From assembly GCA_910591455.2 (NCBI GenBank), contig OU342824.1, positions 2,451,001-2,515,000 of the forward strand: a DNA stretch of 64,000 bases, read 5' to 3'. The DNA comes from Pholis gunnellus (lineage: Eukaryota > Chordata > Actinopteri > Perciformes > Pholidae). A model generated the notes under the pieces. It did no database searches and had not been told where the DNA came from. It was given only the letters and a program-made list of their open reading frames with translations. Below are positions 46,956 to 58,578 of the stretch, piece after piece (positions within the stretch are counted from its first letter, which is position 1; the number at the start of each line of letters is the position of its first letter). The translations under genes were made by a program, and so were the position numbers.

Positions 46956-47117
46956 GTGGCTCTGTGTTTCTCTCCAGTTGGTAGTAAACTGAGGGTTCGC
47001 AGCAGGAAGTTCCCTGCAGTGGTGAACTGTACAGCGATCGACTGGTTTCACGAGTGGCCACAGGCGGCGCTGGAGTCGGTCAGCTTCAAGTTCCTCCAGG
47101 AGGTGCAGAATATTGAT
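46956..47117 (+). CDS. dnah9: dnah9 exon 21: AAA4 sensor region
   Basis: Fifty-four codons, residues 1100-1153. VALCFSPVGSKLRVRSRKFP and AVVNCTAIDWFHEWP are conserved AAA4 text; FKFLQEVQNID ends it. Phase 0/0. Acceptor gtattgcag, donor GAT|gtgaga. Confidence 0.97.
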
Positions 47118-47308
47118 GTGAGAACAGCTCATGAATGGAATGAAGCCACCCACACTCCAAACATATTTCAAATGTCAGGCACCGTGTTCAAAAGCAGACC
47201 AGAGGCTCCACAAATTGAATTCAGGAAAATATTGCTTTCCAGACAAATCTGCACAGTGATCTTCTTTTGTTGTGAAGTAACCAGTTATGTCATTTGTAAC
47301 TCTCACAG

Positions 47309-47542
47309 CTCCAAGTGAAGGACTCGGTCAGTAAGTTCATGGCATACGTCCACATGAGTGTCAATCAGACATCAAGGGAGTACCTGGCCAACGAGCGGCG
47401 CTACAATTACACCACGCCCAAGTCCTTCCTGGAGCAGATCAAGCTGTATCGCAGCCTGCTGGGCCAGAAGAGCAAAGACCTCACCACCAAGATGGAGCGG
47501 CTGGAGAACGGCCTGCTGAAGCTTAACAGCACCTCCGCTCAG
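47309..47542 (+). CDS. dnah9: dnah9 exon 22: AAA4 end and start of stalk coiled coil 1
   Basis: Seventy-eight codons, residues 1154-1231. VHMSVNQTSREYLANERRYN and YTTPKSFLEQIKLYRSLL close AAA4. The charged, heptad-like KDLTTKMERLENGLLKLNST begins the outgoing stalk helix. Phase 0/0; acceptor actctcacag, donor CAG|gtacag. Confidence 0.97.
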
Positions 47543-48395
47543 GTACAGTCAACAGGCTGCCATTTCAAACAAAACGTTCCCTACTTTACTCTCAATGCTC
47601 AAAGCAGTATTTTACACACCATCCTCACCCATCATAGCAACTACATCGGTAATGTCTTATTTCATTTTGCAAATCTATTTTTTCTTTCTTTCCAAGTTTA
47701 CATCCCAAAATTCCGACAGCTGATCTTAAAAGTATAGCAGTTGACAAAATAATCTCACCACGTAGTCCATTTAGTAGCAACTCAGGAGCTTTTGTTCGTA
47801 TTCCTTGATCTTCACCAGCAAATGAGTTGGAGCCATGGAATTAGAAACATGTTGTCTTTCGTTCATGAGAAGAAGAGAAAAGAATCATGCATCTGCTTTG
47901 TGTGTAGACAAGAAAAGTGACCGCACGGTCTGTGTCTCTTTATATTTTCCCTTATAAATAAACAATCTATAATCTCGTTCAGTATATAGTAATTATTAAA
48001 ATAACATACATATACAGAAGCATGAGCGCTGCCGCTGTGTGTGCTGCTGTCTCAGTCAAAGAAATGTGTAACTTCATTCAAAAAGCTCAATAGAACAGAC
48101 ATTAGTAGTAGTTGTACTAAAGGTAATTAAGGAAAGCCACTCGGGCTGATTGGAGCCTTCAGTCCAATCCACTTTGATTCACATTGACGGCGTCAGGCCT
48201 TTCTATGAACGGACCATGAAGAGATATTTATTGAATATGACAAAAAGTCTATTGATTACAATCACAGACTCCACCTTTAAATACGCCTTCAGCCTATGTC
48301 CTCATACAATAAAGAAATTAAATTGACTGTTAATAACAGATGACAGAATTTTTGCTACACTGTCCGTCAAAATGACGGAGAACAAGAGTCTAACT

Positions 48396-48702
48396 CAGGG
48401 GTGTCAAACTCATTGTCGCTCTGGGGCCGCATCAGCATCATGGTTGCCCCCAAAGGGCCGGTTGTCGGCGGGGCTGCTTCTTCGTCATCGACGGGGAGGG
48501 GGGCTGCTGCTGCTGCTGCCACATACGCTGGTGGAGGTGTGCGCGTGCGGATCGGGGAGGAGCTCCGCCGTGCGCGATACAACGGATATTTGTAAATTGT
48601 CCGACTTTCAAATTTATTTTTTTTTGCTGCTGGATTCGCGGGCCACATAAAATGACGTGGCGGGCCGGATCCGGCCCGCGGGCCGTATGTTTGACACCCC
48701 TG
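48396..48702. mobile_element. hAT MITE (307 bp)
   Basis: Perfect 14-bp terminal inverted repeats (caggggtgtcaaac and complement) are flanked by a near-identical 8-bp duplication, gtctaact (48388-48395) and gtctaacc (48703-48710). Subterminal 'ggccggatccggcccgcggg' resembles the termini of the full-length hAT at 28386, whose first bases differ at one position. It has no coding capacity, so it probably moved using a related transposase. Confidence 0.9.
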
Positions 48703-48719
48703 GTCTAACCCAACCACTG

Positions 48720-48930
48720 GTCGAAGTCGTAGTAGCAGTGGTAGAAGGAGTAAATGTAAACGTAGCTGACGTAGTACTAGTACTAGCATTAATATAGTCG
48801 TGGTAATAGAAGGTAAACCAGCAAAAATAGTAGTACCAGTAGAAATATGAATAGTAGTAACAGTAGTAGAATGTAATGTAATGTACTAGTCACAGACGTA
48901 GTACTAATAGTTGCATTAGTAGTAGGTTAG
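48720..48930 (+). repeat. Degenerate (TAG)n-type trinucleotide tract
   Basis: Long imperfect series of 'gta', 'gtagta' and 'agtagtagaa' words, with a similar shorter stretch at about 50930-51000. An eroded microsatellite. Confidence 0.6.
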
Positions 48931-49596
48931 TGGTGGGTAGAGGATCGTAACCATTAGCTGCTGGTGCTATTAGAAAGCCAGAACGTTGCTCCTGCTGTGG
49001 CGTCAGCACTGATGCCTGAACAGAGTCATGTGCAGGATGAAGCTTTCTTCATACTCGCCGTTGTGAAGCCAGAGGCACGATCATGTGACTGTCACAAATA
49101 AAAACACTGTTTACATGTCTAGGCATTATACAAAGAAGGTCAAGTATAAACAGGAAGTCTTAAATCTACATTTGAGTAAATATTTTGCAGCCAAATCCAA
49201 ATTGTTTTCAGGATATTCAACCTTTGTTTCTTTATGATGCACGCATTACTTATTAACTTGTTTCTCCAGAGGGCTTGTATGAAGGCAGTAAAGTAGTTCA
49301 TGAATATGAGATATGAGTTTAGAGATTACTACAATCCCTCCTCTGCATTGAGGAGGTTGGTTTATGGCTCTTTGTCGGTTACACCCACAGTCTACGGGCA
49401 TATGTATGAGTCACACTCGTCTTTTCGACTCTTCATAGTTCCGGAGCATAGAGTATAAATGCCACCGTTCATAGAAACAAAGCTTAACAGAGCGCCAGCT
49501 GATCACGATGAATGTATCCAAATATAACAAAATAAAAGTAATGACTCAAGTAAGTATAAGAAGTATTTTGCAATAAAACTACTCTGATAAGTTACA

Positions 49597-50131
49597 TTTT
49601 GTAACGGGTGTGGTAAGGACCCAGAAGCAGTACGACAGACACACTGAATAGTTAGAATCAAAGCTTTGTTCTCAACTGAACACACAACAGGTAAACAGTC
49701 TAGGATAGGCACCGGTGTAGAATACCACACGGTGGAACACCAAGCCGCCAAGGGAGAAGGCAGACAGAACCCAGAGGAAGCAGAGGCAGGAGCTCGTGGT
49801 CGAGGACAGAAGGCTGAGTGGTTCACCGGGGCAGAGGCAAGGCAGAGAAGTCCAAACAGGCAGAGTCGGTAACGGGAAACCAGTCAGAGGGTAAACGCTG
49901 GAAGGTCTGGCATAATGCGGAGAACGATCTGGCAGTGAGTGTGTGTGAGACTGGGGTCTAAATAGTAGGTGCAGCAGAGTGAGCAGGTGAGAGTGATGAG
50001 CTGATGAGGTGAGTGAGAGATAGAGTGACAGGAGAGAAGGTGCAGAGCTGTGATTTACTTTACAGAGAACGTGTAACATGCTGGAAAGCACGGCCCATAC
50101 TACGCTATACGAAGAGTAGAAAAACACCGTG
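49597..50131. repeat. GC-rich interspersed repeat
   Basis: Runs from 'gtaacgggtgtggtaaggac' to 'aaaaacaccgtgac', with 'aaagctttgttctcaactga' near the start and 'cagaggaagcagaggcagga' inside. Its layout is similar to the repeats at 2595 and 36550. No gene is seen. Confidence 0.5.
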
Positions 50132-50527
50132 ACTATTTGTCCTTTTCTTTATTTTGTCACGAGAAATGTTTATTTGAAGCATGTCATGTTTCCATCTTTA
50201 ATATCCACACCTGGATCCATTTGTCCACATTTTTACCATCTCCACACCTTTGCAGAAAAGAGAGATATGAATAATGCAACACAGGGTTTGTGTGTGAAGC
50301 AGCCCTAATTATAGTGGCTCTACCACAGTGCAAGTGAATGTAAAATGTCTCACACACACACACATATACATAATTTCACCCCTACCCGTGCATCTCCATT
50401 GCGTTGCATAAACATGCCCACATATACCCACCCGCACAATCACACACATGCATAAACACTCCTTCCACATAAGTGACATCAATGTGTTGAAAGCCACAGA
50501 GTGTCCTGTGTTTCCTAGGAATGAGCC

Positions 50528-50528
<1 letters not shown>

Positions 50529-50569
<41 letters not shown>
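50529..50569. repeat. (CA)n microsatellite
   Basis: About 20 uninterrupted units. Confidence 0.95.
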
Positions 50570-50570
<1 letters not shown>

Positions 50571-52049
50571 ATATATAGGGGCTGTATGGTAATAGAGAAG
50601 CCTTTTAATTAGAGAGCACACCGTTTACAGCAGCCAGCCACCATTAATGCTTCCTGTGTTTGTTAGTGCATCCACACGGATCGCCACGCTACCATAAGTA
50701 CTGTTACTTAACATTCTGTGCAAGAGGATCCGTGGCTCACCAGGGGCTGCTGTGGTCATGATAAACAACAGGATGGAAGGTGTGTGTGGTGGGGCGGGGG
50801 TTGTAGGAGATGCTGTGTATAAGTGTATGAGTCATCTGCTCCCCAGAGGACACATTAGTTCCATGTTTTTCTCTGCTTCATTTTGTAGAGGCTGTGTCCT
50901 TCCCAGTCGTGTGATAACATTAGTAGAAGACGTAGTGCTGGTAATACTAGTCTAAGTGTAAGTAGTAATGATAGCATGAATGGTAGTAGCAGTTAGTAAC
51001 TCCTAGCAGTCACCAGAGTGGTGTTTAAATAGAATCTCTAATCATTTGACTTTTTCCCTTTCAAACACACACACAGCCACATGGCTCTATGTCCACACAT
51101 GTGGATTAACAGCGATAGCCTCTTGCTTTGGTATAACACTCTACAATGGCTCTAATCTACATGGATTTCCATCTGTAGTGGATTAACACAGATGTATTGA
51201 ATATTGAACATCACCCATGTCTCCCACCAATTAGTCTGTCCCCCCCCCCCCCGGCTTCCCTCTGGCTATTCATCATGTTGATGGCTCACTTGGTGCTCGT
51301 CTAATGTTCGACCGAATCTTTTGCACAGAATCGTTGCAACCCGAAAGGGCTGTCTTCTCCCTGGCCTGATTTCCTGTTTGTTAATTAGCTGAAAGACAAG
51401 CATGAAAAACGGTCCGTTTTGATTTCCCCAGTGCAACATTCTGATGGAGTCGGACGGTAATGCAGAGCCCTATTTGTCGGGGAGTTATGAGGAGTTTGTA
51501 ACAGCTTTAATTTCTCTTTACGACCGACCTTGGTCTGTGCATTTATGTGTGTGTTTGCGTGTGTGTGTGCTGATAGCAGCTCTTGATCCTAAAGCTTTTA
51601 TTTTCTTTCCAGATGTGCATGCCATTCTTTTTTTTCCTGGCCCTTTATCTACTTGGACAGACTACGTTTCTTTTCTAGTAATAGATTAAAGGTCAAATTC
51701 ATGGTTTATGGTACTTTGTGAAGCTTATTTGTTCAACTTTCCTGAAGCACAGAGTCCTCTTTCTGCGTTGAAGAATTGAGGAGATCTTTAGGTTTCAATA
51801 GAAATGCCATCGGCTCGATCAGCGATTGTATTACAAATAAGATCCAACGAGGATACAAACAACTAAACAAACGGTCGGCCCTTCAAACCCGCCTGAGAGA
51901 TTCAATTAGATGATAGCGATAGATTCATTAGTGCCCATGATATACACACTGATTTTTGCTTATATCAGTTAATGAGACAAAATAGATTCTCGTCAGCAGT
52001 TCAGCCCTGTGCTGTATCGACCACTCAACTCATATCAGTGTATGTGTAT

Positions 52050-52250
52050 GGGGCGGCCGGGGCGCATTGGGTAGAGAGGGTCGTCCGGCAACCGCAAGGT
52101 CGGTAGTTCGATCCTACGAGTCCTGTGCCGAAGTGTCTCTGAGCAAGACACTAAACCTTCTCAGCAGCCCACTGCTCCCAATATGCCAGAGATGGGTTAA
52201 ATGCAGAGGTCAAATTTATGTATATGTCAAAAATATATAATGACGACTCT
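52050..52250 (+). mobile_element. tRNA-derived SINE
   Basis: The 5' part has pol III promoter-like boxes: box A-like 'tgggtagagaggg' and box B-like 'ggtagttcgatcct'. It is followed by the core 'gtgtctctgagcaagacact' and 'gatgggttaaatgcagaggt', wording common to fish tRNA-derived SINEs. It does not fold as a functional tRNA and is followed by unrelated tail sequence. It moves in trans using a LINE. Confidence 0.8.
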
Positions 52251-52556
52251 AATTAAGTTAAAGTCTTCTTTTCTTCTCACATTGAAGCAGCTACACAAAC
52301 CAACATCTTGGGAAATTTGCTAAATTGATCTAAAATGCTCAGGTAAAGTATTTGTACTTGTTCCTAAAGCTAGCTTTCAGTTTGAATTAAGGGTTTATTG
52401 ACAAGCCTACAAACAACGGTGATATTATATATATACAGAGAGAGAGCGAGAGAGAGACTTTCATTCTGGTCTAGTAAACATGATTGAGTCTTGGCTGTAG
52501 TATCATCCAGTCACATCTTACCGACCTCTTGGTGTCCCTGTCTCATCCTCTGGTAG

Positions 52557-52637
52557 GTGGACGACCTCAAGGCCAAGCTGGCTGCTCAGGAAGTGGAACT
52601 CAAGCAAAAGAACGAGGATGCTGACAAGCTGATCCAG
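52557..52637 (+). CDS. dnah9: dnah9 exon 23: stalk coiled coil 1
   Basis: Only 27 codons, residues 1232-1258: VDDLKAKLAAQEVELKQKNE, DADKLIQ. The heptad pattern and spotless match to the family make it certain despite its size. The donor is CAG|gcaaga, a GC-type 5' splice site and the only non-GT donor found here. Acceptor ctctggtag. Confidence 0.96.
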
Positions 52638-52959
52638 GCAAGAACATGTGTTATTTATCAGAAAACAGAAAAAAAGAATACCATTGTAGAGTATTGGTAT
52701 TTTCTTGCGTACAGTACGGGACCTCGAGTGCTATGCAGCTATGCAGACAGTTGGTCCTTTATGTGCCCTAGTTTTGAGATGTCTGTTGAGGTTTGGTGGT
52801 GTTCTCTACATGTGGAACCGCTTGAAGTTTGTCAGCAAGTTGACCAGTGCAAATGATTACAATTTGCATAATAAGTCACATATAATTCCACTTTTTTCTC
52901 TTCTTCAAGATAAAAATAGAAAACTTGTTTTAGCAATACATCCTGTGTGCTTCCCCCAG
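52638..52959 (+). other. Intron 23 (GC-AG type)
   Basis: 322-bp intron with donor gcaaga and acceptor cccccag. No repeat recognised. Confidence 0.9.
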
Positions 52960-53139
52960 GTGGTTGGGATAGAAACAGAGAAGGTGTCCAGGGAGAAGGC
53001 AGTTGCTGATGAGGAAGAGCAAAAGGTGGCGGCCATTGCTGTGGTGGTCAGTGGCAAACAGAGAGACTGTGAGGCGGACTTGACCAAGGCAGAACCAGCT
53101 CTCCTTGCTGCTCAGGATGCCCTGAACACTCTCAACAAG
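52960..53139 (+). CDS. dnah9: dnah9 exon 24: coiled coil 1 to microtubule-binding domain
   Basis: Sixty codons, residues 1259-1318. VVGIETEKVSREKAVADEEE, then KQRDCEADLTKAEPALLAAQ, DALNTLNK. The EPAL...ALNTLNK segment lies at the stalk end next to the microtubule-binding head. Acceptor cttcccccag, donor AAG|gtcagt. Confidence 0.97.
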
Positions 53140-53684
53140 GTCAGTTACTCTCATATCCCCCGTCATGTCTCCATCACTCTCTTTTCTCTTTGTTTTCTTC
53201 TTTTTAAAGAGGGGTTGTGTTCTTTTGTCTTTGTTAGATTTTGTTTTTCCAGCTTCAGTGGAATACATTCTGTCCACACAGGCCTTGAACTGTAGAGAAG
53301 AGTATTGAATCACAGGCTTTCGCTGGGTCTTTGTTAAAATAATGTCTTCTCTCTGTTCTGCAGGCATTTTACTTCATCCTCTCATCCCGTGTAGGTTTAT
53401 GAGCAGCCTCTGGGATTTCCAAAAACACCCTCTGTGTTTAAAGGTGCTCCATGTTCAAACAAGCAGAACAGCAGTTCAATCACTGCTCAGAGCTCTCTTA
53501 AGATGCCCTAATTATAATTATCTGTTGTCTTCCCAAAGTCAGCAGAGGTTCTTCTTTCTTTAGTCTAATCCTATCCTTTTTCTCCCTCTTTTCCCCCAGC
53601 AGAAAGCAGAGATATGCAGTTGTTCAATTAAATCATAGCTCTTTCATTTTCCATTCATTATTCCCTCTATCTGGCCTACCTCAG
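53140..53684 (+). other. Intron 24
   Basis: GT-AG intron of 545 bp, T-rich, with nothing recognised. Confidence 0.85.
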
Positions 53685-53915
53685 AATAACCTGACAGAGT
53701 TGAAGTCATTCGGCTCTCCGGTGGTGGCCGTGACCAACGTCACAGCGGCAGTCATGGTCCTGACAGCGCCTGGCGGCAAAGTCCCAAAAGATCGCAGCTG
53801 GAAGGCCGCAAAGGTGATGATGGCCAAAGTGGATGCGTTCCTGGACTCTCTGATAAACTTCAACAAGGAGAAGGTCCCAGAGGCTTCCCTCAAAGCTATT
53901 CAGCCTTACCTGCAG
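53685..53915 (+). CDS. dnah9: dnah9 exon 25: microtubule-binding domain
   Basis: Seventy-seven codons, residues 1319-1395. NNLTELKSFGSPVVAVTNVT opens the stalk head; KVPKDRSWKAAKVMMAKVDA and EASLKAIQPYLQ follow. This globular domain contacts tubulin. Phase 0/0; acceptor cctacctcag, donor CAG|gtgagc. Confidence 0.97.
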
Positions 53916-55553
53916 GTGAGCATCTCAATTAGCCCTCATTCATTAACTTTGGGTAACGAGAGAGGACCATTTGGGGTTCCAGAGAGAAAGTTTAGCAAAG
54001 AGAGTGTCGTAGAATGCACTTTTCAGAAACGAATATGTTATACATATGCTACACACATGTTATATACCCACTTAACGAAGAGATTCTGGGTAAAATATCA
54101 TCGAAGCCATTTTACACACTGCAAACACAATTATACACACACTAATATAATCAACTCGAAGATTTACCACAATATCACGTATTTTTCGCCATGACTCGGC
54201 AAGCTACGCACTCCGGACAAAGCTACGAACACAAAGCTAAAAGCTAACACGGACAACCAATACATCAGGAAGCAAGAGAATTCGACACAGAATCCAGAGA
54301 TATCTTCAGAATTTTTCTCCGTGAAACCATTACAGAGATACAGCCAACAAGCACCAGAAGAACACACAGCTCCACCTCTAATAATCATAAATGCTTCGTA
54401 CCTTGAGCAGATTTTCTTGAAGAGAACAGATAAATCCCCGCTTATTTCAATTCAAATATGGCTTCGACGTATATTCTGTTTGTTTCTCATCTGTTTCCTG
54501 GAGAAAGGGAGGTGAGACAAGCATGGGGGACCGGGGGGAAGGGATTTCACTTTCGGCGTATCCATTTTCTTGAGACTGACGCGTCGAACGAGGTGTCATT
54601 GACTGAAATTGACCAATCATATGCTGAGAAAGCCTCACATACACACATGAAGACTGGAATTCAGACGAGAATCATCCATAGTTCATAGGCTCAGAGGATT
54701 CTGGCCCTCAAATTGATGCCAAACTTCTGTATTAGGATAGATTGAACACTATTAGTGATTAAACAAGTGAAATATATAGTTATATAGTATATAAAATTAC
54801 AATGGAACAGCTGGAACAGCTGGTTCCAAAATGACAATTTAGCTTCACCTCGCCTGACCTCTCTGTACTAAAACCTCTCTAACTTTTTTATGCTTCACTT
54901 TATCAATGTCAAAATTTGCAGAGAGACTGTTGACATGTTGTGTTATGATTTGGGAGATGTTTTAAGGTAACCACTGCCTCATTTCAAGAAATAATAACAA
55001 TAAAAAGGCTTTTTTATTCAGGCGAACCTGAAACTTTTCAATTTCAGCTGTGTGCCATCTTCATTTACTCTTAACCAGTAACATATACACTGATATTTAC
55101 ACATCTGACCAAATCTCACAATTGTTTCCTTTATTATAGTTAGATAAAGACACTCTTTTTAGTATGGGTATGCAATTTTCGAGCAGAGGCTTAAAAATAG
55201 GGCTAGGTACCCAAAGGTTAAAGTCCAAGCTAACGGCGCACAGTGTGCAGTGTCTGCTGCTTGGAAAAAGTGCACTAATAAGTCCTACATTTAGCAGAGG
55301 CGTGACTAAGATGACAGTGGCCCATTATGGCTGCTGAGCATCTCGATGACAGACGGAGAAAATAAACCAGTCAAATTATACTATGTGCACCACACTGATT
55401 TAATTTACAGACTATGGATGTAACATGTTTTTATATGTCTGCTAAAAGAGCTTTAATATTTTCAATAGTGGTGGTCAAATACAAATGTTAAATCATGTTC
55501 ATCATTATTGCTTATTTATTTTATACAGTATTTGTTCATGTTGTCGATCTCAG
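53916..55553 (+). other. Intron 25
   Basis: GT-AG intron of 1.64 kb, mostly occupied by copy D of the four-copy repeat. 55215-55553 shows nothing recognised. Confidence 0.85.
54017..55210 (+). repeat. Four-copy interspersed repeat, copy D (uninterrupted)
   Basis: Runs from 'gcacttttcagaaacg' to 'gcttaaaaatagggct', about 1.2 kb, and is the best reference for the family because nothing is inserted in it. It shares with copy C 'ctcacatacacacatgaaga', 'gacgagaatcatccat', 'tagttatatagtatataaaa' and 'ccagtaacatatacactgat'. No open frame of note; probably a non-autonomous element. Confidence 0.7.
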
Positions 55554-55748
55554 GATCCAGAGTTCCAGCCTGATCTGGTGGCCTCCAAGTCGAACGCGGC
55601 AGCCGGCCTGTGCTCCTGGGTTTTAAACGTTGTCAAGTTCTACGAGGTTTACTGCGAGGTGGAGCCCAAGCGGCAGGCTCTGAGCAAGGCCAACGCAGAG
55701 CTGGCTACTGCACAGGAGAAGCTCGCCGCAATCAAGAGCAAGATCAAT
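55554..55748 (+). CDS. dnah9: dnah9 exon 26: end of microtubule-binding domain and start of coiled coil 2
   Basis: Sixty-five codons, residues 1396-1460. DPEFQPDLVASKSNAAAGLC, SWVLNVVKFYEVYCEVEPKR end the stalk head, and QALSKANAELATAQEKLAAI starts the returning helix. Acceptor gatctcag, donor AAT|gtaagc. Confidence 0.97.
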
Positions 55749-56747
55749 GTAAGCCATCACATCAGAATGAGCTTACAGGAAATGAAAAGTTGATCTGCTA
55801 CATGCCAAGTATCTGTTTCAAAAGGAGGCAATTTCAATATCTAAAATCCTGAAGATACATTATGAAAGAAAGGGCTTGAAGAGACTGACAGAAACACTAA
55901 GGGGTGTCTTTAAACTTAAGTTGGTTGGCTGACGTTTGTACAAAACAGATTGTGGGCTGAGCAATGACTTGTGAAAGCCAGAAAGCTCAGCTCTGTCAAA
56001 CCCAGAAGATATGCAATACAATAAGAATTGAATGCCACAGAAATAGAATAAAAACAACCAGAGGCTATAAGAAGGAGCATTTATTCAGGATATGATTTAT
56101 TTTATCAAGGCTTGAGTGACAGTTGACACATGAGCTCTGCCAGAAGTGATATACCATGAGCATTTCATCGATGCAAAGCTGGTGTGAGTGCTATTAAAGG
56201 CTTTTACTGTTCATTAATCTAAAACCAAATCCATCAACCTAAAACCCTATTGATAAAAGCAGCTGTAAATAATTGTTTCTCCGTGGCATTTGACATTCAG
56301 CCCATCAGCCCCAGCAGCCCGTGGTGCTCGGGACGCTGCGACGGCTGCTTACATCAAACCCTGCCGGGTGACGACTCGTAATAAGATCCAGCAGGACTTC
56401 TCGCTGTCATTTCTCAGCCCTCATTCAGATCGCTTGAGTGGAGAGTGGGTTCGGAGCCAAGGGGAATTAGGAATGCTCAGACTAATCTACTGAACCTGTG
56501 TGCCTCTCCTCCGATTAATCCTGTTTGTCCTTGTGCTAATTGCTTCCATATGCCAAATAAATCCATAGCAGAGGGAATGATAACTTTTACCCAACTGTTC
56601 ACACACTCCCAAGTTTCTTTCATGGAGAGACTTTAGCTTTCACTGTTCTTTGTTGCTGACGTTTCTTTAGGACCGCGCTGTATTTGAACAAGTGCCAATC
56701 TGTCTCTATTCCTGTGTGTGTCTGTCTGTGTGTTTGTGGCCTATCAG
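55749..56747 (+). other. Intron 26
   Basis: GT-AG intron of 999 bp with no recognised repeat or gene. Confidence 0.85.
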
Positions 56748-56867
56748 CACCTTAATGAGAACCTGGCCAAGCTGACAGCCAAGTTTGAGAAAGCCACTGC
56801 AGACAAGCTGAAGTGCCAACAGGAAGCAGAGTCAACGGCGCGCACCATTTCGCTGGCCAACCGCCTG
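56748..56867 (+). CDS. dnah9: dnah9 exon 27: stalk coiled coil 2
   Basis: Forty codons, residues 1461-1500: HLNENLAKLTAKFEKATADK, LKCQQEAESTARTISLANRL. Heptad-rich and antiparallel partner of exons 22-24. Phase 0/0. A CA repeat begins about 40 bp after its donor CTG|gtgagg. Acceptor cctatcag. Confidence 0.97.
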
Positions 56868-56906
56868 GTGAGGAGGGCAACACCGGGGTCACACAGAGCA
56901 CCAGCA

Positions 56907-56960
<54 letters not shown>

Positions 56961-58389
56961 CCATCTGTCCCACTTGCTCTTTCCCTCAGAGAGATACAGA
57001 TGGATACAAACTTGTATTGATAGACATGAATACCCACAAACTACTTTTCGCTGTGCTTGTCCTAAATGCACATATACATGTTTGGTATGGACGAAAACCA
57101 ATACAAAACATTATTATGAACTGATTATGCAATTTGACAAATGACCGTAATATGTCTGCAGTTGTGACACAATTTACAAACAACTTCTTCATAGAGTCAT
57201 AACTCACTAAAATCCAAACACACACACATCATTTGCACCTTGCAACAGTCAACTGAACCCACTCTGTGGTGGAGTCCACGGAGGACATGATAGACGTCCA
57301 ACGACGTGGTCAGAAGGAAAAAGGCACTCTTAATAACTCGAGAACATCTTCTTCATTACCAGAGTAATCTGAGTACAAATAGCAGCTGCTCGCACTCGAA
57401 GCAACGATTCGTCAAAAATGTAAACAACAATATCCTTAAAACATGCGGACATGAGACGTCATCAGTCCTCACCATTGTTGTGCACTGCAGGATAAAGCTT
57501 GGCAAGTCATTAGCTGGTTTATGTACGTACATGGTTCAATTCTGATGTCGTACATCTCATCAGCTTGACTCATACAAATATAGAGTGTAAATGACAGTCG
57601 GAAGCAGTTGAATCTATCGATGTTGAAGCATCACATTATAGATGATTTCTAACAAAGTATAAATGTGAATAGAAAAATTAAAACAAAAAGAAAAAGATTG
57701 TAGCTTTCGCATGACACCACGAGTGCACCAACGTGTATTTTTACACACATACACCTAAAAGCTATTTTTTACATCTGCTTGTTAGTGCAGCTGTCTTTTT
57801 CTTAGGTGCACAGCACATATGTTTACACACACACACACATATAAATCCCACCGTTAGCTGGCAGGGTGTAAATGTCCTGCTGATAGCAGCTCATCAAAAA
57901 GAGGAGTGTTGACACTGTTAGTATGATGATGTACATTATGCAGAAGAAGATTTCAAAAGGCCGACAGGAGACAGGAGCAACAAAAGCATGAGAGGTTGTG
58001 CTCTGCTCGTCAGTCACAACTTGCTGAAGAGTACAGTGTCTCTGGGATGTATGCGGAGACGTTACAGTCAGTATCAGAGTTTGGAAGAGACAAGATATTA
58101 AGGTGAACTTAATTGATCCCTGAAGGCGAGTTGGATCATTTCTGCAGTAAAGTAGAGGAGAGGGTACACGAGCAGAGAGGTGATAAACAATATGAAAACC
58201 TAATAAAAAGGACTTGAAGGGTACAAGATGCTATTGTTCTGGAGATGTCCTGGTGTTTATGAGGCTGAGCATCAACAACGGCAGCTGTAGACAAATTTAG
58301 ATTACATTTTTCAGGCTGCCTGTGGAGAATATGTTACAGTAATGTAGGGAAATAGATCAATGTGCTCTCGGTCTGTCCCTGTGGTTCAG
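56868..58389 (+). other. Intron 27
   Basis: GT-AG intron of 1.52 kb beginning with a CA repeat (56908-56958). The rest is unrecognised. Confidence 0.85.
56908..56958. repeat. (CA)n microsatellite
   Basis: About 25 units, 40 bp inside intron 27. Confidence 0.95.
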
Positions 58390-58578
58390 GTGGGAGGTCT
58401 AGCATCAGAGAACGTTCGCTGGGCAGAGGCTGTAGAAAACTTCAAGAAACAGAGGAGGACTCTATGTGGGGACGTCCTCCTCATCACCGCCTTCATCTCC
58501 TACCTGGGATACTTCACCAAACGCTACCGGCTCCAGCTCATGGACAACACCTGGAGGCCCTATCTCAGTCAGCTGGAG
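58390..58578 (+). CDS. dnah9: dnah9 exon 28: stalk base and start of AAA5
   Basis: Sixty-three codons, residues 1501-1563. VGGLASENVRWAEAVENFKK, then RTLCGDVLLITAFISYLGYF, TKRYRLQLMDNTWRPYLSQL. CGDVLLITAFISY is a firm AAA5-entry signature. Acceptor gtggttcag, donor GAG|gtgggt. Confidence 0.97.

Larger units (their letters stand above)
47543..52556 (+). other. Intron 22
   Basis: GT-AG intron of 5.0 kb. It holds a hAT MITE (48396-48702), degenerate (TAG)n sequence (about 48720-48930 and 50930-51000), a GC-rich repeat (about 49597-50131), a CA repeat (50529-50569), a 12-nt poly-C (near 51241) and a SINE (about 52050-52250). The rest is unrecognised. Confidence 0.85.

Noticed and set aside
50309..50621. 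Frames translating as long Cys-Val runs
   Set aside because: Translation of the CA microsatellite.
52051..52125. Possible tRNA gene
   Set aside because: Box A and B words are present, but the cloverleaf arms are degenerate and it continues into a SINE core. Called a SINE instead.
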